The notes beneath the pieces are model-generated. The model searched no databases. It was not told the origin of the DNA and worked only from the letters and a program-made list of their open reading frames with translations. The position numbers were made by a program, and so were the translations under genes. DNA of 19,086 nt from Clostridiales bacterium (lineage in GTDB: Bacteria; Bacillota; Clostridia; Oscillospirales; Oscillospiraceae): assembly GCA_019415645.1 (NCBI GenBank), contig DXYV01000050.1:1-19086 (forward strand), written 5' to 3'. Positions 14,813-19,086 of this stretch are shown piece after piece (position 1 is the stretch's first letter; every line of letters begins with the position of its first letter).

Positions 14813-14918
14813 GTGATTTTTTCCTCCTAATTTTCGTTTTTACCACTGGGGTTCTCATCTCTGCCGCTCACTTTCAGTCGAAAGCACGAAGCGGAAAATC
14901 CTTCCCCATGCGTAATGC
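14813..14918 (-). promoter_or_regulatory. rpsB leader, possible autoregulatory RNA
   Basis: About 106 nt between the predicted transcription start and the ATG. On the minus strand it has short complementary stretches (GGAAGGATTTTCC, CTTTCGACTGAAAG, and GGGG near the 5' end against CCCC near 14850). Ribosomal protein leaders often bind their own product; no match to a known S2 leader motif can be claimed by eye. Confidence 0.3.
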
Positions 14919-14924
14919 CTTGAT

Positions 14925-14953
14925 ATGATACCACACCCGCCCTCAAATTGCAA
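14925..14953 (-). promoter_or_regulatory. rpsB promoter
   Basis: On the minus strand: -35 TTGCAA (14953-14948), 17-nt spacer, -10 TATCAT (14930-14925) with an extended TG two bases upstream. Good sigma-A-type match in the right place for the rpsB-tsf operon. Confidence 0.8.
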
Positions 14954-15001
14954 GCATTTTCTGGTTCTGGCAACGTAAATTTTTCGCTTTCGCCCATGGC
15001 T

Positions 15002-15307
15002 TCAGAAAAAGCCCTTCCGCTCCCGGCCGCTCCCACCGGAGCGCCGCCTGCGGGCGGCCAGGCATCCGTCGGATTCCACCAGGATGATGTCCTCTCCAAA
15101 GCGCTTTACCGCACTCCACGGAAAGACCAGATCCTCCTCCCGCCCCAGCAGGCCGAACAGCCGCAGCCGTCCATAGATCACTAGAGCCTGTATCTGTCCG
15201 CTGGACGTGTCCAGCTCCACATCGCTGACATAACCGTAGCGCGTCCCATCGCTCACGTCAATGATCTCCTTATAGCGCAGATCCGCTACGCGGCAGTCCA
15301 ACTGCAA
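15002..15307 (-). CDS. YlmC/YmxH-family PRC-barrel-like sporulation protein
   Basis: Small 101-aa protein with the YlmC/YmxH pattern: DLRYKEIIDVSDGTRYGYVS, DVELDTSSGQIQALVI, FGLLGREEDLVFPWSAVKRF and GEDIIL. B. subtilis relatives are about 85 aa and linked to sporulation; the molecular role is unknown. No ATG or GTG fits the conserved N-terminus. I take TTG at 15307 as the start, since AAAAGGGGGTG lies about 6 nt upstream; the frame is open further up to 15520 but that part is antisense to the neighbouring gene. It has a basic extension after the conserved domain (SDGCLAARRRRSGGSGRERK). Divergent from the YiiX-like gene with a 94-nt gap, and the same direction as rpsB. Confidence 0.8.
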   Translation of the reverse strand: MQLDCRVADLRYKEIIDVSDGTRYGYVSDVELDTSSGQIQALVIYGRLRLFGLLGREEDLVFPWSAVKRFGEDIILVESDGCLAARRRRSGGSGRERKGFF

Positions 15308-15401
15308 ACACCCCCTTTTCCTGGGCCGGATTTTGTGATAGAATTCCTTCAACCTTATGTTGTTTCCAGCCCGTCCTATGCTATGAAAGGGAGAATCCGC
15401 C

Positions 15402-16289
15402 TTGCGTACCCACCGCCTGCCGAAATGGGGCAAACGCCTCCTCGTTCTTGCCGGTCTTTTGGCCGCGCTCCTGTGCGCCATGCTGCTGGCCCAAACCCTG
15501 GTGGCCCACCGGCCCGGCACTTTCTTTACTCCGGACTACGCCCAGGAGGATCTGTCCACGCTGCTGGCGCAGGATTCTCTGTCCGATTCGGACTATCAAA
15601 CCCTCTTCCTTCAGACCGGCCTGGGCCGGTCTGCGGTGGACAGGCTCCTGTCCGCCGGGGAAGCCGGCCGGGCCGCGATCCGGCAGATTCAGGCAACCTT
15701 TTTCGCCGACTATACCATCACCTGCGACCCGCTGTTGGGGTGGTTCACCCGGGAGGACCATTTGCAGGACGCCAGCGGCCAGACCGTCTATGCCCCTGAA
15801 CTGGTGGATCTTCAGCCCGGCGACATTCTGATCACCCTGTCCACTCACTCCCTGGGCTGGCGGCATGGCCACGCGGGGCTGGTGGTGGAGACGGAGGATG
15901 GTTTGGCGGCGCTGGAGTGCGTGGTTTTGGGCACCAACTCCAGAGTAGTATCCCTGGATCACTGGCGGAATTATTCCAATGTAGCGGTGCTCCGGGTCAA
16001 GGGACTGGACGCGGAGGGCCGCAAAGAAGCGGCGGACTATGCCATGGAACATCTGCTTGACATCCCCTACCACCTGAGCGCCGGCTTTCTGGGTCCCAAG
16101 GCTCCGGACCCGGACAGCTTCTACTTCGGCCTACAATGCTCCTACCTGGTGTGGTACGCCTGGAACGCCATGGGCTATGATCTGGACAGCGACGGAGGAC
16201 GGCTGGCCTCCTCCTATGACCTTCTTCACAGCGACCTTTTGGAGGTGGTCCAGCTCTATGGAATGGACCCCCGGCTCTTTCTCGACTGA
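15402..16289 (+). CDS. Membrane-anchored YiiX-like NlpC/P60-superfamily protein
   Basis: Predicted 295-aa protein with one N-terminal membrane segment (about residues 13-33) and an extracytoplasmic domain. It shows the permuted papain-like fold of the YiiX/YebB (DUF830) group. The His comes first in LQPGDILITL...RHGHAGLVVE (His about 157, with Glu about 164), and the Cys comes later in FGLQCSYLVWYAWN (Cys about 246). This order is the reverse of ordinary NlpC/P60 enzymes. Probably a cysteine hydrolase acting on cell-wall peptides or amide/lipid bonds; substrate unknown. The start is TTG at 15402 with AAAGGGAG 8 nt upstream; the nearby ATGs are out of frame or run into a stop. Confidence 0.85.
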   Translation: MRTHRLPKWGKRLLVLAGLLAALLCAMLLAQTLVAHRPGTFFTPDYAQEDLSTLLAQDSLSDSDYQTLFLQTGLGRSAVDRLLSAGEAGRAAIRQIQATFFADYTITCDPLLGWFTREDHLQDASGQTVYAPELVDLQPGDILITLSTHSLGWRHGHAGLVVETEDGLAALECVVLGTNSRVVSLDHWRNYSNVAVLRVKGLDAEGRKEAADYAMEHLLDIPYHLSAGFLGPKAPDPDSFYFGLQCSYLVWYAWNAMGYDLDSDGGRLASSYDLLHSDLLEVVQLYGMDPRLFLD

Positions 16290-16314
16290 TACATCGCTTC
16301 CCTGTTTTTTGCGC

Positions 16315-16344
16315 GGCGGACCGGTCTCCCGGTCTGCCTTTTTT
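16315..16344 (+). terminator. Intrinsic terminator after the YiiX-like gene
   Basis: A 10-bp stem (16315-16324 with 16329-16338, one G-T type pair), loop TCTC, then six T. Starts 25 nt after the stop codon. Confidence 0.9.
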
Positions 16345-16394
16345 ATGCTCTGTATCATCAAATTATCGAACCTTACAAATATAACCTTTTTGTT

Positions 16395-16423
16395 TTGTCC
16401 GTTTCGCTAATTCAAGTTATATT
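16395..16423 (+). promoter_or_regulatory. Upstream candidate promoter of the surface-protein gene
   Basis: TTGTCC (16395-16400), 17-nt spacer, TATATT (16418-16423), in an AT-rich stretch that contrasts with the GC-rich surroundings. Confidence 0.45.
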
Positions 16424-16459
16424 TTCTTCACTTTTTTCGTGAAAATGCTCGATTTCCAC

Positions 16460-16488
16460 TTGATTTTCCTCTGGCGTAACGCTATAAT
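16460..16488 (+). promoter_or_regulatory. Main candidate promoter of the surface-protein gene
   Basis: TTGATT (16460-16465), 17-nt spacer, perfect -10 TATAAT (16483-16488). Predicted leader about 70 nt, including a small hairpin TTAG-GCGG-CTAA near 16506-16517. The AT-rich stretch upstream could act as an UP element. It fits high expression. Confidence 0.8.
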
Positions 16489-16563
16489 TTAGACAACGCA
16501 ACAGTTAGGCGGCTAAGTGTTCCGTCTGCTGCTGCAAAATCTCTTTTGGGAAGGAGCAAACAT

Positions 16564-18537
16564 ATGAAGAAGAACCGTCTCAAACGCACTTTGGCCACCG
16601 GTCTTGCCCTGTCCATGGCATTGACCATCGGCGTATCCGCCTCGGCCAAAACCCTGACCCTGCCCAACAGCGGCTACACGCTGGAGGTAGGGGACGCTGC
16701 CCCGGAGAAGAGCGCAAACGCCAACTCCATCGGCGGCAACACGCAGCTGTTCCACTTCGACGACTTTAGTGATCTGGCCGCTTATCCGGAGGCTGAGGAG
16801 GCCGTCAACTGGTGGCTGTCCAGCGGCGTGACCAACGGCGGCAAGACCTTCACCACCTTTGGCGCCGACGACCCCTTCTACCGCTATGACCTGGCCTTCT
16901 TCCTCTACCGGTATTACGGTATTGTGAACGACGACGGCATGTGGTTCTATGACGATGTACCCATCAACCAGGCTGGCTCCGTGGTCGGCATGAAGTTCAA
17001 CGACGCGGTGACCAACGTGCGCTGGTCCGGCATCATGAACGGCGTGGGCGCTCTGTCCGCCGAGGAGTCCGCCACGGGCGAGGCCGGCGAGAACTGCTTC
17101 GATCCCTACGGCTACGTCACCACCGAGCAGCTGCTCATCACCCTGTACCGCCTGATCAACTATCAGGACGGCACCACCGCTAACCCCGAGTTCCCCACCA
17201 GCACCACCATGCAGGTGAACTCCAACTTTGACATCACGGTTTCTCTGGTCTCCGACGAAGAGGCGGACGAGATCCTGGGCGACGATGTGATCGTCAGCAC
17301 GTGGGCCAAGCCCTATGTGGCCGCGATGGTCCAGGCCGGTCTGTATACCCCCGCCGCCGGCGAGGATCTGACCGTCGATATGAAGAAGGTGGATCTGATC
17401 CAGGTCCTGTATGACGTATGCGCCGGTACCGGCGGCGTACAGCAGATGACTGACGGCTTCATGACCATCGGCGACAATACGGTTGTCTACGATGAGGACG
17501 CCCAGGTCACTGGCGAGACCTTCTCCAACGGCGACGCCGATAGTGAAGCCACCGATGAGACCATCCTGGTCGTCCGCAACGGTGCTGATGTCACTCTGAC
17601 CGACTCCACCATCCAGATGGGCAACATGGCGGCCTCCAACCCCTATCCTCTGGCTTACCGCTGGGGCCATGCCGTCGCCACGCTGGTCTACGGTGAGGAC
17701 TCCATCCTGACCCTGAAGGACTGCGTCATTGACTTCCAGGGCACCTTCGGCCATCAGACCAACACCGGCCTGACGGCTTACGCCGGCGGCACCATTCTGG
17801 TGGACAGCTGCGACTTCAACTCCCCTGCCTCCGGCCTGCTGTGCTACAACGGCACCATCATCTATAAGGACTCCGCTCTGACGGGCTCCGACCGCATCAA
17901 CTCCTCCGACTTCTTCAGCGGCATCGTGGTCTATGACAACACCACGGTCAACGAGGGTACCGATACCATCGGCGGCGCGTTCGCCGACGAGGCCGCTACC
18001 ACCTATGTGGTGGGCTCCGATTACTTCGGCGCCGGCTCCGGCAACCAGACGGGTATCTCCACCTTCTATGGCTACGACAGCACCCTGAAGATGTCTCCCA
18101 CCAACTGCACCAACAACACCTCCATGCTCTCCGACGTGACCTCCCTCATTCTGGAGGACTGCTCCGTGGAGTATCCCTCCGGCATCGCCAGTGTGGTCCG
18201 TGAGGGCAAGTTCGTGGCGCAGTACATCAACTGCGGCGAGATCCAGCTGGGTGAGCTGGCCGAGGATGAGTACGACATCTCCATCTCCGGCACCGAGTTC
18301 GGCTCCTATGCCGCTGCCCGCATCTATCTGGACGGCTCCACCTTCAGCCGCCCGCTGAAGGTCTATGTGGCCGACGGCTGCACGCTGGAGATCTTCTACA
18401 CCGGCGACACCGCCCCCGTCGTGGAGCAGGACACCTCTGTGGTCCGCACCATCCAGTGCTACGCCAACACCGCCGTGCTGCCCTCCGTGGACGCTGCCAA
18501 CACCGGCTCCGTCACTATCACCCAGATCGAGGGCTAA
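16564..18537 (+). CDS. Secreted surface protein with SLH-like repeats and beta-helix region
   Basis: Predicted 657-aa exported protein. Signal peptide about 1-28 (MKKNRLKRTLATGLALSMAL, cleavage likely after ASA). Residues about 64-120 resemble an SLH repeat (FDDFSDLAAYPEAEEAVNWW, then a G...F.P..RYDLAFFLYRYYG pattern). Two further degenerate SLH-like stretches occur at about 128-200 (ending TTEQLLITLYRLI) and about 245-295 (WAKPYVAAMVQAGL, ending VDLIQVLYDV). SLH repeats bind secondary cell-wall polymers. From about 300 on, short beta-strand repeats (VTLTDSTI, LTLKDCVIDF, ILVDSCDF, LILEDCSVEY) suggest a right-handed beta-helix. ATG at 16564 is 7 nt after AAGGAG. Strong GC-ending codon bias and a consensus promoter suggest abundant expression, possibly an S-layer component. 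Its own terminator follows, so it is monocistronic. Confidence 0.85.
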   Translation: MKKNRLKRTLATGLALSMALTIGVSASAKTLTLPNSGYTLEVGDAAPEKSANANSIGGNTQLFHFDDFSDLAAYPEAEEAVNWWLSSGVTNGGKTFTTFGADDPFYRYDLAFFLYRYYGIVNDDGMWFYDDVPINQAGSVVGMKFNDAVTNVRWSGIMNGVGALSAEESATGEAGENCFDPYGYVTTEQLLITLYRLINYQDGTTANPEFPTSTTMQVNSNFDITVSLVSDEEADEILGDDVIVSTWAKPYVAAMVQAGLYTPAAGEDLTVDMKKVDLIQVLYDVCAGTGGVQQMTDGFMTIGDNTVVYDEDAQVTGETFSNGDADSEATDETILVVRNGADVTLTDSTIQMGNMAASNPYPLAYRWGHAVATLVYGEDSILTLKDCVIDFQGTFGHQTNTGLTAYAGGTILVDSCDFNSPASGLLCYNGTIIYKDSALTGSDRINSSDFFSGIVVYDNTTVNEGTDTIGGAFADEAATTYVVGSDYFGAGSGNQTGISTFYGYDSTLKMSPTNCTNNTSMLSDVTSLILEDCSVEYPSGIASVVREGKFVAQYINCGEIQLGELAEDEYDISISGTEFGSYAAARIYLDGSTFSRPLKVYVADGCTLEIFYTGDTAPVVEQDTSVVRTIQCYANTAVLPSVDAANTGSVTITQIEG

Positions 18538-18570
18538 ACGCATCGGTTTATTCCAAATAGGTCACAACAG

Positions 18571-18603
18571 AAGCGCCGGGTACGCATGTACCCGGCGCTT
18601 TTC
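18571..18603 (+). terminator. Intrinsic terminator after the surface-protein gene
   Basis: A perfect 13-bp stem (18571-18583 with 18588-18600) with loop GCAT. The T-tract is short (CTTTTCCC). Starts 33 nt after the stop codon. Confidence 0.82.
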
Positions 18604-18687
18604 CCTACCATTTTCCTCCCTTCCGACAGCATTCAAAAAACCGGATAATTCCGGAACATTTTCCGACCTTCTTCGTCTAATTGGATA

Positions 18688-18705
18688 GCTGAAATCAATT
18701 TCAGC
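18688..18705. promoter_or_regulatory. Perfect inverted repeat upstream of the last gene
   Basis: GCTGAAAT and ATTTCAGC separated by CA, 70 nt upstream of the start at 18776. Could be an operator or a leader hairpin. I see no convincing promoter beside it. Confidence 0.35.
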
Positions 18706-18775
18706 GGATTCAAGGGGAACCCCGCGTTCCTTCCGGCTGTTTTGAACTTACTGATTCGCAAGGAGGTCCCGCGTT

Positions 18776-19086
18776 ATGTCCAAGCCTTCCCATTCCTACG
18801 GCCGCCGGCAGCTGCAAGATACGCCACGCCGCAAGAAGTCCCGTTTTCGGTTCAAGATTCCCTTGCTATGTCTTATTTTTCTTTGTTGCGGATGCATTTT
18901 GGGCTGGTCGGCTCAGTACATCTCCATTCCAGACGATGAGACGGCCGGTCCCTCCGCAGGTATTTCGGAAGAAATCCCGGAAAACACTGGTGAAATCCCG
19001 GAAACCGCCCCTATTGCCCCGGTAGCTTCGGAAACCCCGTCTCAGCCAGAGCCGGAAACGAGCGGCGGCATAACCCAGCCCCCAAC
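18776..19086 (+). CDS. Membrane-anchored proline-rich protein, N-terminal part (cut by window edge)
   Basis: 103 codons are visible, with no stop before the edge. ATG at 18776 follows AGGAGGT (18761-18767) by 8 nt. Basic cytoplasmic head (RRQLQDTPRRKKSRFRFK), one membrane segment at about residues 28-47 (IPLLCLIFLCCGCILGWSAQ), then an acidic Pro/Glu/Ser/Thr-rich linker with a repeated EEIPENTG/GEIPETAP motif. This layout is typical of an extracytoplasmic enzyme or binding domain held off the membrane by a linker. The domain lies beyond the window, so no function can be given. Confidence 0.75.
   Translation, partial: MSKPSHSYGRRQLQDTPRRKKSRFRFKIPLLCLIFLCCGCILGWSAQYISIPDDETAGPSAGISEEIPENTGEIPETAPIAPVASETPSQPEPETSGGITQPP

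Noticed and set aside
16513..18543. 676-codon open frame antisense to the surface-protein gene
   Set aside because: Low-complexity Gly/Val/Asp/His-rich translation typical of the reverse of a strongly biased gene. The plus strand has signal peptide, SLH-like repeats, promoter, ribosome site and terminator.

Overview
The window looks like chromosomal DNA of a GC-rich, spore-forming Clostridia of the gut Oscillospiraceae type (Flavonifractor/Lawsonibacter/Oscillibacter-like). This is inferred from strong AGGAGG ribosome sites, a YlmC/YmxH-type sporulation protein, an SLH-type surface protein, an iron-dependent alcohol dehydrogenase and the overall protein style. I could not run a search to name the species.

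Left part (1-8190). A cut-off aldo/keto reductase (AKR) on the minus strand is divergent from a LysR regulator. Next comes a six-gene minus-strand operon (transcribed 7717 to 1374): a flavodoxin-fold FMN reductase, a MATE exporter, an Fe-dependent alcohol dehydrogenase, a lipoprotein alpha/beta hydrolase, a lipoprotein DUF362 protein and an ArsP/YraQ-type permease. Gaps are 36-77 nt, and the last two genes overlap by 8 nt. Its upstream region has a consensus -10 and a perfect 16-bp palindrome, and a strong intrinsic terminator insulates it from the genes before it.

Middle part (8191-12454). Two complete paralogous AKRs (minus) are divergent from a second LysR gene. After a gene-poor 480 nt stretch with a perfect 19-bp hairpin comes a deletion scar. 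There the C-terminal part of a short-chain dehydrogenase (minus) is fused back-to-back to a LysR gene (plus) that has lost its DNA-binding domain. The missing piece is the start of both genes and their shared promoter region.

Right part (12455-19086). The rpsB-tsf operon (minus) is ordinary in its genes but has a remarkable 3' end. Downstream of tsf lie tandem 244-bp units, each carrying a copy of the last 12 codons, stop codon and terminator of tsf, separated by a hairpin-rich core. Copies differ only synonymously in the coding tail. Upstream of rpsB are a YlmC/YmxH-family gene and, divergent from it, a membrane-anchored YiiX-like NlpC/P60-superfamily protein. A 657-aa secreted SLH/beta-helix surface protein with two good candidate promoters follows, and finally the start of a membrane-anchored proline-rich protein that runs off the end.

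Functional reading (inference): the left and middle parts form an accessory region for reductive handling of aldehydes/ketones or other reactive small molecules, with export, under LysR control. The right part is core translation plus cell surface.
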